Notes under the pieces: generated by a model | The model's database searches: none | What the model was told of the DNA's origin: nothing | Seen by the model: the letters and a program-made list of their open reading frames with translations, nothing else | Shown: positions 1 through 7,118 of the stretch, piece by piece | Layout of the letters: each line of letters opens with the position of its first letter | How positions within the stretch are numbered: position 1 is the stretch's first letter | Virus record (IMG/VR): IMGVR_UViG_3300044982_000113 | Span: 1 to 55,172 of that record | DNA: 55,172 bases | From: a virus | Direction: 5' to 3' (one strand) | Position numbers and translations under genes: made by a program

Positions 1-29
1 GGTGGATTGACCCCGAACGCCGTCGATAG
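1..29 (+). CDS. C-terminal end of the junction-spanning gene (duplicate of 55046-55074)
   Basis: The first 29 bases repeat the last codons of the gene that starts at 54763 and ends in TAG at 27-29 (equivalent to 55072-55074). The fragment exists only because the contig ends overlap; it is not a second gene. Confidence 0.9.
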
Positions 30-45
30 GGATAAAACGCTCGAC

Positions 46-61
46 GCCCCCTGACGGGGGC
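46..61. terminator. Hairpin after the junction gene
   Basis: GCCCCC and GGGGGC pair perfectly around a TGAC loop, 17 bases after the stop codon at 27-29. No T-run follows. An almost identical hairpin (loop TCAC) follows the next gene at 801-816, so this is part of a repeated intergenic module. Confidence 0.6.
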
Positions 62-86
62 TGAGAGCTAGATCATTTGCCGAGGA

Positions 87-96
87 ATGCTAGCAT
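87..96. promoter_or_regulatory. Palindromic putative operator, copy 1
   Basis: ATGCTAGCAT is a perfect 10-bp palindrome between a terminator-like hairpin and a promoter. Related palindromes occupy the same place in the next two intergenic gaps (853-864 and 1184-1195). A repeated palindrome just upstream of promoters suggests a binding site for a dimeric regulator; no regulator is identified. Confidence 0.4.
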
Positions 97-160
97 ACGC
101 CGACGGATGATCATGCCTCAGATCGCCGAGTATGGCTCTGTAACAATGTCGCCGATGACC

Positions 161-189
161 TTGCCATGATGGTGTGGAGGTGGTATACG
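161..189 (+). promoter_or_regulatory. Putative sigma70-type promoter
   Basis: TTGCCA, a 17-base spacer and TATACG with an extended -10 TG (TGGTATACG). The spacer contains a copy of GTGTGGA. It would serve the gene at 334 together with the promoter at 245-273. The rest of 128-333 holds no ORF. Confidence 0.45.
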
Positions 190-244
190 TGCATGCGCGT
201 CATATAACTGCCAAAAAGATCTTGGTCGATACCCTTCCGTCACC

Positions 245-273
245 TTGACCCGCGCCCCGTGAGGGCATAGTAT
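245..273 (+). promoter_or_regulatory. Promoter of the gene at 334
   Basis: TTGACC, a 17-base spacer and TAGTAT. Transcription would start near 280 and leave a roughly 55-base leader with the ribosome binding site GAAGGA at 319-324. Confidence 0.6.
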
Positions 274-333
274 TTACCTATCGACGAAGGGGGAATCGCC
301 CCCGACGCCCGACGATCCGAAGGACTGATCAGA

Positions 334-786
334 ATGACGACCTACACTTCCGCCACCCTCGCCGCTGCCATCATGGGGGACGAGGCGGTCGACACCAACA
401 AGAAGGCTGCTACTCGCATCATCCGGAAGTTCCTGCGCGACGAGCTCGGCGGAGGCAAGGCAGTAGTCGGCAAGGGAAGCCGCTACGCCCTCGACTACAA
501 CAAGCGCGAGATCACCGCCATGGCGAAGCGCTTCAAGGCCTGGGAGGTCGCCCAGGACGAGGCGAAGGCGCTGCGCAAGGAGGCGCTGGAGGCCGCCAAG
601 GCGCCGGCGAAGCCCTCCATCGCCGAACTCGTCAAGCCGACTGGGGTCGACCCGCTGACTCTCTCTGACGACGAGTACGACGATGAGGAGATCGACGAGG
701 ACGACGACAAGCCGGCGACCGGCCCGACCGACGAGGAAATCGCCGCCATGCTCGAGGACGACGACGAGGACATCGAGGAACTCTGA
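334..786 (+). CDS. Small DNA-binding-type protein with acidic tail (RKFLRD family, copy 1)
   Basis: 150 aa. The N-terminal 70 residues are basic and carry RKFLRD followed by VGKGSRY. The same arrangement occurs in the proteins at 47457-48005 and 31630-32289, so this is one of three paralogues, most likely a small winged-helix-like DNA-binding domain. The C-terminal third is almost entirely Asp/Glu and ends in DEDIEEL. ATG 334 has GAAGGA 9 bases upstream and its own promoter at 245-273. A role as nucleoid-like or regulatory protein is inference; no defined family could be assigned by eye. Confidence 0.75.
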   Translation: MTTYTSATLAAAIMGDEAVDTNKKAATRIIRKFLRDELGGGKAVVGKGSRYALDYNKREITAMAKRFKAWEVAQDEAKALRKEALEAAKAPAKPSIAELVKPTGVDPLTLSDDEYDDEEIDEDDDKPATGPTDEEIAAMLEDDDEDIEEL

Positions 787-800
787 TCTGAACCGCTGAT

Positions 801-816
801 GCCCCCTCACGGGGGC
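801..816. terminator. Hairpin terminator-like element
   Basis: GCCCCC/GGGGGC stem with a TCAC loop, 15 bases after the stop of the gene at 334. It is the twin of the hairpin at 46-61 and lacks a T-run. Confidence 0.55.
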
Positions 817-852
817 TCAGTGGTGTGTCTGAGGCATGATCGCCTGCTGAGG

Positions 853-864
853 TATGCTGGCATA
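853..864. promoter_or_regulatory. Palindromic putative operator, copy 2
   Basis: TATGCTGGCATA is palindromic except for the central TG. It sits between the hairpin at 801-816 and the promoter at 908-936, matching the layout of the gaps on either side. Confidence 0.4.
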
Positions 865-907
865 GGCTGGCTCGCGATCAAGCCGCAGGATGGTGTGGAA
901 TGCCTCC

Positions 908-936
908 TTGACTCCGTCGCCATGAGGTGGTAGAAT
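908..936 (+). promoter_or_regulatory. Promoter for a leaderless gene at 943
   Basis: TTGACT, a 17-base spacer and TAGAAT with extended -10 TGG. The -10 box ends exactly 6 bases before ATG 943, so transcription should start at or next to the initiation codon. No Shine-Dalgarno sequence precedes that ATG. Confidence 0.8.
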
Positions 937-942
937 TAAGGC

Positions 943-1131
943 ATGACCAACCACCGCATTGACTCGAATCCCGCACCCTATCCCTACTTTCCCCTCGCCG
1001 CGCCGGTTCCTTGCGGTATCTGCGGCAAGGATGCGCCGGCACCGGCTTCCATCGAGATCGATCCGATGTGCAAGGACTGCTACGAAACCCCAACCGTCGA
1101 CGAACTTATGACCCTTATGGGACTCGACTAA
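943..1131 (+). CDS. Small zinc-ribbon protein
   Basis: 62 aa with two Cys pairs, CGIC at residues 24-27 and CKDC at 43-46, the pattern of a small zinc ribbon. The start is fixed by the promoter: the -10 box ends 6 bases upstream, predicting a leaderless transcript. The C-terminus is short and acidic. Function is unknown; such mini zinc ribbons often bind nucleic acid or protein partners. It sits in an early-type left-arm block where each gene has its own promoter. Confidence 0.75.
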   Translation: MTNHRIDSNPAPYPYFPLAAPVPCGICGKDAPAPASIEIDPMCKDCYETPTVDELMTLMGLD

Positions 1132-1136
1132 TAACC

Positions 1137-1174
1137 GCCGGGGGCTCCTATGGAGTCCTCTGACGGCGTTTTGA
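1137..1174 (+). terminator. Hairpin terminator
   Basis: An outer GCCG/CGGC pair encloses a short hairpin (GGCTCC with GGAGTC), followed by GTTTTG. It lies 6 bases after the stop of the gene at 943. Confidence 0.5.
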
Positions 1175-1183
1175 CCGTTGGGG

Positions 1184-1195
1184 AATGCTGGCATT
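1184..1195. promoter_or_regulatory. Palindromic putative operator, copy 3
   Basis: AATGCTGGCATT is palindromic around TG. Downstream lies GATGATCAAGCCGCAG, close to the sequence GCGATCAAGCCGCAG that follows copy 2. The shared downstream sequence shows that whole intergenic modules, and not only the palindromes, are duplicated. Confidence 0.4.
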
Positions 1196-1249
1196 GATCC
1201 CAGGATGATCAAGCCGCAGAACGGCGTTAAAATCCGTTGATTTGCCTCC

Positions 1250-1278
1250 TTGACGACGTGGCGATGGGGTGGTATATT
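1250..1278 (+). promoter_or_regulatory. Promoter of the gene at 1317
   Basis: TTGACG, a 17-base spacer and TATATT with extended -10 TGG. The spacer end (GATGGGGTGG) resembles those at 908 and 161. Confidence 0.7.
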
Positions 1279-1316
1279 TATTACATCAACCCGATGCGCC
1301 GAAAGGACTGATCGCC

Positions 1317-1757
1317 ATGACGATCATCAATTCCACCGCCACCACTAAGGTCACCACCCTCCGTAGGCGCCGGCCGACCAAGGTCCACACCATCGTCCTG
1401 ATCATCGCCGGGGTGATCTTGCTGCCCTTCTTCTGCGCCGCGATGGTCGGTTGCGCCGATGCGGCGACCTCCAAGCCGGCGAAGATCGCGACCTACAACG
1501 ACGGTTGGATCGACGCCAGCCAGAACATGATCGACCAGTACAAGATCTCGCGGCAGGGGGTTGACACCTGCCTCGCCGGCGATAAGTCGGGGACGGCACT
1601 GATCCGCTGCATCGATGCCATCCGCAAGCCGAATGCACAGGAACTGCAGGAACTCAAGGAGGCGACCGAGACATCCGGCAAGAATGCCGATTGCCACCTG
1701 GAATGGGATGGCACTGCCAACGACCAGAATGACTGGTACGAGGCAATCTGCCGATAA
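1317..1757 (+). CDS. Putative membrane-anchored or secreted lipoprotein
   Basis: 146 aa. A basic N-terminus (residues 13-22) is followed by a hydrophobic segment at about residues 25-47 that ends in MVGC, a lipobox-like sequence, so the protein may be lipid-anchored with an extracytoplasmic C-terminus. That part contains four further Cys residues that could form disulfides. I chose ATG 1317 because GAAAGGA precedes it at 1301-1307; an in-frame start further upstream overlaps the promoter. Early expression plus membrane location would fit superinfection exclusion, but this is inference. Confidence 0.65.
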   Translation: MTIINSTATTKVTTLRRRRPTKVHTIVLIIAGVILLPFFCAAMVGCADAATSKPAKIATYNDGWIDASQNMIDQYKISRQGVDTCLAGDKSGTALIRCIDAIRKPNAQELQELKEATETSGKNADCHLEWDGTANDQNDWYEAICR

Positions 1758-1775
1758 CACCTTGACAATCACCGG

Positions 1776-1792
1776 GGGCGCATATCGCGCCC
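1776..1792. terminator. Hairpin after the membrane-protein gene
   Basis: GGGCGC/GCGCCC stem with ATATC loop, flanked by a further CACC/GGTG pairing. It ends the left-end gene block before the gene-free iteron region. Confidence 0.5.
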
Positions 1793-1803
1793 TTAGTGGT
1801 GTC

Positions 1804-1868
1804 GGGGGTTATATGTGTCGGGGGTTATATATGCCGGGGGTTATATATGGGGTTATTGGGATATAACC
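1804..1868. repeat. 16-bp tandem iterons
   Basis: GGGGGTTATAT begins at 1804, 1820 and 1836, an exact 16-base period, with a partial copy near 1849 and an inverted copy ATATAACC at 1861-1868. The last two form the palindrome GGTTAT-TGGGAT-ATAACC. Directly repeated sites beside an AT-rich stretch are typical of replication origins or replication-initiator binding sites. Confidence 0.7.
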
Positions 1869-2490
1869 TAACACCTTTATGTATTCTATATGTTTCCGTA
1901 ATCATTTTGGTTTGATTAATGACTCGATATATCAAGCGACTCAACATAATGATTCCTACATACAATCAGGTTGGATATGGAAGTCACTTACGATCTGATA
2001 TCGGGTGCACATGCAATCGCGACACCTATAGGATATCCGGATGCAGGATATGGGGATATGTAGTATAGGTATTGACCCGATGTATATGCATTGTTTCTGG
2101 TATATACTATGCATATCATCTTGGTATATAGTTGGTAATGACTTGGTAATATGCATGGATGTATCCTATGTATATATGTGGTTGATCGCATGTCCATACA
2201 GGTATCATCATGGAGTCAACCGGATGTCTGATATAGGTGTTATCCATGGAATCGTCGGTTGTATCCCAGATGTGGCGCGATAGTCGTTGTAGGATGTATG
2301 TCGGATCTATGGATGAATCCGTCAGAACGTCCGTTTTGGTTGGTTAGGTCGTTACTGGTAGGTATGAACCCCCTGGGAGAATAATCCGGTATGTCCGTTT
2401 TACACCATACACAAACCATCCGGTGCCACATCTAGCGGTCTCTACCAAAAAGTTGATCCACGTATTGCCCCCTCAATTACGGGCAGCCGG
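1869..2490. other. AT-rich gene-free region, candidate replication origin
   Basis: About 620 bases without a convincing gene. It is clearly AT-richer than its surroundings and full of short repeats (GGATAT, GTATATA, TATGCAT, and TTGGTA three times at about 2122-2150). Open frames here have the biased composition of non-coding DNA and no ribosome binding sites. Together with the iterons at 1804-1868 it is the best origin candidate. A regulatory or packaging site is an alternative. Confidence 0.5.
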
Positions 2491-2493
2491 ATT

Positions 2494-2522
2494 TTGACAC
2501 TGTCATTTGGCCCCCCTATGAT
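2494..2522 (+). promoter_or_regulatory. Promoter for a leaderless gene at 2529
   Basis: TTGACA, a 17-base spacer and TATGAT, followed by six bases and ATG 2529. This is a near-consensus promoter with the start codon at the expected transcription start. Confidence 0.85.
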
Positions 2523-2528
2523 GGATCC

Positions 2529-2918
2529 ATGACCCAACTCGAGCTGAAACGCGCCGCCAACATGCTGATCCAGAGGAACCACGGCTTCAAGTTCCCCGCC
2601 GCGCTCCTCGCCAAGCTCAACCTGAACCAGATCCAGCGGATCATGGCCATCCTGGCCGAAGGCGATCGCTCGACTCAAACAGCAACTACGCCATCTCTCG
2701 ATGAGCAGAAGCACGGTTACAGTCTACAGGTCCTGCTGGCTTCGGCAAAGGGGCTATCCGATGACCCCAAATGGCACCTCACGCTCCACCCGATGTGGGA
2801 CACCGAGCTGATCCTGACGACATTCATCGAGGCCGGCTATGTCCACGCCACGCTGGATGCCCAGTTGGGTCGGATGGGAGTCCGACTCTATCCCGGTCCC
2901 TATGACCCGGCACCTTGA
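2529..2918 (+). CDS. Hypothetical protein
   Basis: 129 aa, with no recognised domain. The N-terminal part (residues 1-45) is helical and basic; the C-terminal half is mixed with several aromatic residues. The start is set by the near-consensus promoter six bases upstream, so the mRNA is probably leaderless. It is the first gene after the candidate origin. Confidence 0.7.
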   Translation: MTQLELKRAANMLIQRNHGFKFPAALLAKLNLNQIQRIMAILAEGDRSTQTATTPSLDEQKHGYSLQVLLASAKGLSDDPKWHLTLHPMWDTELILTTFIEAGYVHATLDAQLGRMGVRLYPGPYDPAP

Positions 2919-3076
2919 CCTTCGTGACACTGACTCGAGCAATCCCGCGGCATGTTGTATAATCTGTGCTACGTGGGTCTGTGAGGGTGGTCGTAAGTGC
3001 CACAAGTACAGTATAAGCGCTGGTGCCGTTAGAAAACGGCCTAGATGTCCCCATTGCAGGAGTGGTGGAGGACATT

Positions 3077-3160
3077 ATGAGGCAGTTAGGCATCGTAGCG
3101 CTGAGTATCACCGATCTAGTCAGGCTAGACTGGCTTACAATCAACCGGAGGATGAGATGA
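3077..3160 (+). CDS. Possible 27-aa leader peptide coupled to the next gene
   Basis: A 27-codon frame begins at ATG 3077 after a good ribosome binding site (GGTGGAGG) and ends in TGA overlapping ATG 3157 (ATGA). This suggests translational coupling to the gene at 3157. An 11-codon frame from 3045 ends at the same kind of ATGA overlap with ATG 3077. A -10-like TATAAT lies near 2958. It may be a regulatory micro-ORF or chance. Confidence 0.35.
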   Translation: MRQLGIVALSITDLVRLDWLTINRRMR

Positions 3161-3495
3161 GTAAACCGCTTGGGCCACCGCCCGCTAAGCGAGTCGCCGC
3201 GAGGCAGCCGTCAGCGACTCACTGCCTGCTGTGCAGGGTTCACAAGGATCTTCATCCGAGGAATCCGCGGAGGCTCACTGCGGCAGGCCCCGGTGTGGAA
3301 CCCCAGGTAACGCCGCCTGAGAGCCCCTCGCCGGCGAACTTTCCGGGGGCTCACTTCTTCATTCCGGGGAACCACACTGCGTTTATCCACCGGATTCCGA
3401 TGGGTACGGCCGCGTATGCTATGAAGCCGGGTGACCTCGTGCTTCAGGTGTTGCCGAGTCATATCGTGGTCTACCGTCCGATGAGGTCGTCGTGA
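3157..3495 (+). CDS. Hypothetical protein
   Basis: 112 aa. GGAGG at 3148-3152 precedes ATG 3157. An early CLLC with a following His could bind a metal. The remainder is Pro-rich and then hydrophobic/aromatic. The same frame is open upstream to 2839 and contains further Cys pairs (CCIIC, RCPHC), but there is no good start there, so the shorter form is preferred. The stop overlaps the GTG start of the next gene (GTGA). Confidence 0.55.
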   Translation: MSKPLGPPPAKRVAARQPSATHCLLCRVHKDLHPRNPRRLTAAGPGVEPQVTPPESPSPANFPGAHFFIPGNHTAFIHRIPMGTAAYAMKPGDLVLQVLPSHIVVYRPMRSS

Positions 3496-4013
3496 GAAAG
3501 ACATCTCGAATATCCCAGCCCGTGAGGCGGACATTTATACAGCCTCGAACTGGGAAACCGTCGACCCCGTTGGTGACGTTGGTACTCGGTTTGGCGCTTA
3601 TCGGGGGTGTGGAGTGGGGGGCTTGGGAGGGATTTTCGTTGCCGACGACTAGTTCGACACCGTCGGTCTCGGCCAAGCCGTCATACGGACCGCCGCTGAC
3701 GTATGGGCCCACACACAAGGCATCGGCCAAGGTGGTGCCGAGTTATTCCCAGGGGGTCATGCCGAGTTATAGTGCGCCGGCGAGGCATAAATTGACCGTT
3801 GTGATGACTCCGACGGTGTCCGTGACACCTGTGTATGTGCCGCCGCCCGTACATACGGTGGCGCCTATCCGCCCGTCCCACAGGCATACCCAGCCGGTGC
3901 AGCCTACACCGCCAAGTGCGCCGCCGGTGGGGTCAACTGGACCGAGTGATTCCGCTTCCGCGACTCGCTCAATGAGTCCGTCGCCGTCTAGCTCGGAAGT
4001 TGTCACCAATTAG
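3492..4013 (+). CDS. Membrane-anchored Pro/Ser/Thr-rich protein
   Basis: 173 aa. A basic N-terminus (1-25) precedes one transmembrane segment at about 27-45. The remaining 125 residues are almost only Pro, Ser, Thr, Val and His, a low-complexity extracytoplasmic stalk. GTG 3492 overlaps the previous stop by 4 bases. The topology is type II-like: cytoplasmic N-terminus, disordered outside. Function is unknown; a surface or exclusion role is possible. Confidence 0.65.
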   Translation: MRKTSRISQPVRRTFIQPRTGKPSTPLVTLVLGLALIGGVEWGAWEGFSLPTTSSTPSVSAKPSYGPPLTYGPTHKASAKVVPSYSQGVMPSYSAPARHKLTVVMTPTVSVTPVYVPPPVHTVAPIRPSHRHTQPVQPTPPSAPPVGSTGPSDSASATRSMSPSPSSSEVVTN

Positions 4014-4108
4014 TCCATGGTGACGAATTAGTAACCGTGGGGTTGAGTGCGATCGGTCCTACCCGATAGGGTCAAGCTGAACCGATGACGACCTCATGAG
4101 GGTGTGGG

Positions 4109-4498
4109 ATGGCTGATACGACCCACTGTGTTACTTGTGGACACCACAAGCGTAACCACGGGGAACCTATTGGGTGTGAGCGATGCACCGGCGGGGAGAG
4201 TAATCACCGGTTTATGTCCGCACACCAGGCTCAGGAATGGATGAACAGGCAAATGGCAGAGCCTACTGGTAGGGGTCGTATGGGGGGCAGTCGGAGCTGG
4301 GATGATGACCCTCCGATGGATGACCTGGAGATGGACATCGAGGGTGACGGAGAAGAGACTCAGTTGAGGGTCTATGCTCTTCAGATGGCCATGAAGGGGT
4401 ATGACCTCGTGACTGAGGCTCAGAATGATGCTCCGGGGCCTGAGTGGATCCTCGAGACCGCGCGACGCTACTACCGGTTCCTGAATGGGGAGGACTGA
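4109..4498 (+). CDS. Zinc-ribbon protein
   Basis: 129 aa. Residues 7-27 hold CVTCGHH and CERC, a compact zinc-binding site. The middle is Asp/Gly-rich and the last 50 residues are predicted helical and end in an acidic tip. GAGGGTG lies just before ATG 4109. TTGAGT with TAGGGT upstream (about 4043-4072) could be its promoter. Function unknown. Confidence 0.65.
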   Translation: MADTTHCVTCGHHKRNHGEPIGCERCTGGESNHRFMSAHQAQEWMNRQMAEPTGRGRMGGSRSWDDDPPMDDLEMDIEGDGEETQLRVYALQMAMKGYDLVTEAQNDAPGPEWILETARRYYRFLNGED

Positions 4499-4499
4499 G

Positions 4500-4673
4500 T
4501 TGGATGGTGTGGAACACTACGATAAGGCGAAGGAACTGGTGGACGTGGACTCAGCCAAGGCACTTACTCATGGTGTCTTGGCGTTGGTGGCGTTGTTCGC
4601 AGATAGACCTTGGCAGTATGCGGATGGTCATCCCCTGAAGATGCGCTGGAAGAAAGCTGCAGCTGGGGGATAG
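4500..4673 (+). CDS. Small hypothetical protein
   Basis: 57 aa from TTG 4500, which has GGGAGGA 5 bases upstream. ATG 4485 in the same frame is an alternative but lacks a binding site and would overlap the previous gene by 14 bases. The protein has a central hydrophobic helix and a basic C-terminus. It is probably co-transcribed with the zinc-ribbon gene before it. Confidence 0.5.
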   Translation: MDGVEHYDKAKELVDVDSAKALTHGVLALVALFADRPWQYADGHPLKMRWKKAAAGG

Positions 4674-4690
4674 TATTTATGCTTAGAGCC

Positions 4691-4719
4691 TTGGGTGAGG
4701 CGAACTAGGTCGGTATAGT
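4691..4719 (+). promoter_or_regulatory. Promoter for a leaderless gene at 4726
   Basis: TTGGGT, a 17-base spacer and TATAGT, then six bases and ATG 4726. It repeats the spacing seen at 931, 2517, 39281, 52787 and 54751. Confidence 0.65.
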
Positions 4720-4725
4720 GATGCT

Positions 4726-5718
4726 ATGACCGATGACACAAACACCCACGGCGACGATGACCGCCACCGTGCCCAGGATAACCTGAGGCACGGTGACTGG
4801 TTTTTTGAGCAGGGCGTGGCTGAGGGCCATGCGGCTTTCATGCCCAAGCTCCCATCAGTCCCCATGGCGTACCTGAACCAAGCCTCGCTGTATGCGGCAG
4901 CCGCTGAAAGCTTGGCCTCCATCGAACACCACTGTTACCTGGTTCATCCTGAGATCAGCCACCAGGAGTGGAAGCAGAAGACCTTCCTCGACCGGTACGG
5001 GATTAGTGCCGATGAGCTGGCCTCCGCTGAGGCGAAGAGGGTCAAGGACTTTCCGCCCGGCGGCGAGTCGACCATGGCCCACAGCATGCACCCCACCTGG
5101 ATCACGCCGGAATGCCCGCACTGCAGCGGCACCGGTCACCCGTACAGCTATCGTAACCAGAGGTGCGGCTACTGCATGCCGGTGCCGGATGAGGGTACGG
5201 TGTTCAGCAAGTGCGGTGAGTGCAACCGTAAGATCTGGTGGCAGGACTGCCCGACCGGGGGTTGGTGGATCCACGACAACCATCCCGAGGATCACCACGA
5301 TGCGGTTCCCACACCCGGGTTGCTCGAGCGGGTGGAGACGATCGCCAAATTGAATGCCATCACGACCCATGAGGTCATGAAGTCGATCCAGACGGTTCAG
5401 GCGACAACTCCGATCGACCTGAACCATCTCGCCGGCATCACCGGCAAGCCCAAGTCTAACTCCCGTTACCGCCGTGAGCCAGTACCGGGTATGTTCGACA
5501 AGATCGAGCCCAAGACGGTCCACCTGGTGCCGGTCGGGGTTTCGTCGTTCACCTGTCCGACCCAGTGCTGCCGGGTTCCGATGTGCGACCTCGACCCGGA
5601 CCGCGATCTGGTGACCGAGTATGCTGACAAGGTCACCTGCCCGGACTACCTCACGGGCAAGGACAAGGTCATCGGCCACACCATCCATTCCACCATCGAA
5701 GACCTGAACAAGGACTGA
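4726..5718 (+). CDS. Hypothetical protein with several zinc knuckles
   Basis: 330 aa. Cys pairs CPHC, CGYC and CGEC lie at about residues 127-170 and are followed by a Trp-rich segment; another Cys cluster (CPTQCC) lies at about 282. The N-terminal 110 residues are helical. The protein probably has one or two zinc ribbons between helical parts; no enzyme motif is visible. The start is set by the promoter at 4691-4719. It begins a run of four closely spaced genes (4726-6943). Confidence 0.65.
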   Translation: MTDDTNTHGDDDRHRAQDNLRHGDWFFEQGVAEGHAAFMPKLPSVPMAYLNQASLYAAAAESLASIEHHCYLVHPEISHQEWKQKTFLDRYGISADELASAEAKRVKDFPPGGESTMAHSMHPTWITPECPHCSGTGHPYSYRNQRCGYCMPVPDEGTVFSKCGECNRKIWWQDCPTGGWWIHDNHPEDHHDAVPTPGLLERVETIAKLNAITTHEVMKSIQTVQATTPIDLNHLAGITGKPKSNSRYRREPVPGMFDKIEPKTVHLVPVGVSSFTCPTQCCRVPMCDLDPDRDLVTEYADKVTCPDYLTGKDKVIGHTIHSTIEDLNKD

Positions 5719-5721
5719 AAC

Positions 5722-6186
5722 ATGAGCCCCAAAGAGCTGCCTCCACACGAAGAGGGCAGGTTCGCCTTCGCCGCGGCGGACTGCGACCACCAGTATGGCG
5801 AGTACATGGCCATCGAGTTCAGCGGACCGCTGAGTCGGATGATCAGGGTGCCCCGGTGCTCCGGCTGCGGCATCAACTTGTCCGACGTTGACCAGATCGC
5901 GTCGGCCATAAACCACTGCGAGCCGGACGAGCACATCACCCAGGACATGCTCGACCAGACCGACGGCAAGCTGTACACCACCTGCCTTCGGTGTGGGAGG
6001 AAGTTCTCCGAGGCGCTGGACTTCTGGGTCACTACCGAGGTGGGCACTCGGACCCTCAGCTTCCGTCGGAAGATCGACAGCCCGATCGCCCGGCACTCCG
6101 TCCACGTCAGCAAGTGGGATCTGTTCATCCATCTACTGTTCGGCCACGGTCCGCTCAACGTGTTCGTCACCACCGGGGAGAACTGA
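5722..6186 (+). CDS. Zinc-ribbon protein
   Basis: 154 aa. CSGC at about 46-49 and CLRC at about 88-91 could form one zinc site around a helical insert. The C-terminal third is hydrophobic/aromatic. AAGGA lies 9 bases before ATG 5722, and the stop overlaps the next start (TGATG). No known family recognised. Confidence 0.65.
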   Translation: MSPKELPPHEEGRFAFAAADCDHQYGEYMAIEFSGPLSRMIRVPRCSGCGINLSDVDQIASAINHCEPDEHITQDMLDQTDGKLYTTCLRCGRKFSEALDFWVTTEVGTRTLSFRRKIDSPIARHSVHVSKWDLFIHLLFGHGPLNVFVTTGEN

Positions 6187-6605
6187 TGTTCTGGGACTAC
6201 ATCGCGGCTCTCATAGCCGTCGGCACCCTTGGGCTCATCGTTGGCTGTTTCATCGCCGAGCGACGGGAGCGCAAGCCGAAGACCTACACCTCCACCTCGG
6301 AGAATGAGAAGGTTACCGGCGAGTACCCGACCTACCTGACCCCGTACGTCGACGATACGCTTCTGCTCGAGCGGATGGATCGGGAGTACTTCAAGCGGCA
6401 CAAGCCTCACACGATGCGCCGCATGATGGTCGATCAGGCGCCGCCCGAGCAGGTCCTGGAGATGCCTGGGGTCGAGTTGGTTGGTGCGACGGTGATATAC
6501 TGCCCGCTGTGCGACACCGACTCCCACAAGTGCGCAGGGTGCGGTGAGCCGACTGCCCACGGCGTCAGAGACTGCGGCAATGCTGCCTGCTCGTCCAATT
6601 GCTGA
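6186..6605 (+). CDS. Membrane-anchored zinc-ribbon protein
   Basis: 139 aa. One transmembrane helix at residues 4-24 is followed by a charged linker. The C-terminus holds CPLC, CAGC and further Cys residues (about 106-139), a cytoplasmic zinc-ribbon tail if the N-terminus is outside. ATG 6186 shares one base with the previous stop, which decides the start. Role unknown. Confidence 0.65.
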   Translation: MFWDYIAALIAVGTLGLIVGCFIAERRERKPKTYTSTSENEKVTGEYPTYLTPYVDDTLLLERMDREYFKRHKPHTMRRMMVDQAPPEQVLEMPGVELVGATVIYCPLCDTDSHKCAGCGEPTAHGVRDCGNAACSSNC

Positions 6606-6619
6606 GAGGCAAACAACTC

Positions 6620-6943
6620 ATGGCACAGGACCTCTCAACCTTCACAGTGCGACTCGACTTCAATGAAGAGGGCGAAGTGGCGGCAATAACCTACGAAGAC
6701 CTGGTCGGGTGTGGAGAAGAGCACGCCCTCGACATGGGATCCCAGCCCGATATGACTGTTCTGCAGTTGGTCAGGTATCACCTGGATCACTATGACCAGA
6801 ACCACAACGTGAGACCTCGAGTCAGGTGCGGCTATGCCATCCGAACTGAACCTTTCGCTGTCGACCTCGAACCCCGGGTGCTTCGCTGCACCCATGAGGT
6901 TCACTCAGATGAAGTCAAGCATCGCTTCGAGATGGATGCTTAA
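6620..6943 (+). CDS. Hypothetical protein
   Basis: 107 aa. GAGAGG precedes ATG 6620. The sequence is acidic with alternating hydrophobic residues and a late RC-T-H stretch, likely a small alpha/beta protein. It is the last gene of the left-arm block before a long hairpin and the packaging genes. Confidence 0.6.
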   Translation: MAQDLSTFTVRLDFNEEGEVAAITYEDLVGCGEEHALDMGSQPDMTVLQLVRYHLDHYDQNHNVRPRVRCGYAIRTEPFAVDLEPRVLRCTHEVHSDEVKHRFEMDA

Positions 6944-7025
6944 CCGTTACAGGAATCTAGTGATCGGCCAGCCGGTCAGAGTAGGTTGACACGATCACCC
7001 GGTAGATGCGATCATCAACATGATT

Positions 7026-7090
7026 CCACCGGAGCAGACCGCAAGGGCATGCTGTCCCGCTTAGCCCTCCCCGCCGGTCTGCTTCGGTGG
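7026..7090. terminator. Long hairpin between left arm and packaging genes
   Basis: CCACCGGAGCAGACCG (7026-7041) pairs with CGGTCTGCTTCGGTGG (7075-7090) over 16 positions with one G-T pair. No T-run follows. It separates the early-type block from the terminase operon and sits about 30 bases before the next start. Confidence 0.6.
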
Positions 7091-7118
7091 TGTCGTAGAT
7101 ACCGAAGAGGAGGTTGAT

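Larger units (their letters stand above)
1..127. repeat. Exact terminal direct repeat (left copy)
   Basis: Bases 1-127 are identical to bases 55046-55172. The repeat contains the end of the gene at 54763, a hairpin at 46-61 and the palindrome at 87-96. A perfect repeat of exactly 127 bases is what a circular contig from a de Bruijn assembler with k=127 gives, so I read it as an assembly overlap and not as proven physical terminal redundancy. The genome may still be circularly permuted (headful packaging) or have other ends. Confidence 0.95.

Noticed and set aside
1956-2431. Small frames in the AT-rich region
   Set aside because: They overlap on both strands, are Ile/Tyr/Met-rich as expected from ATAT repeats, and lack ribosome binding sites.
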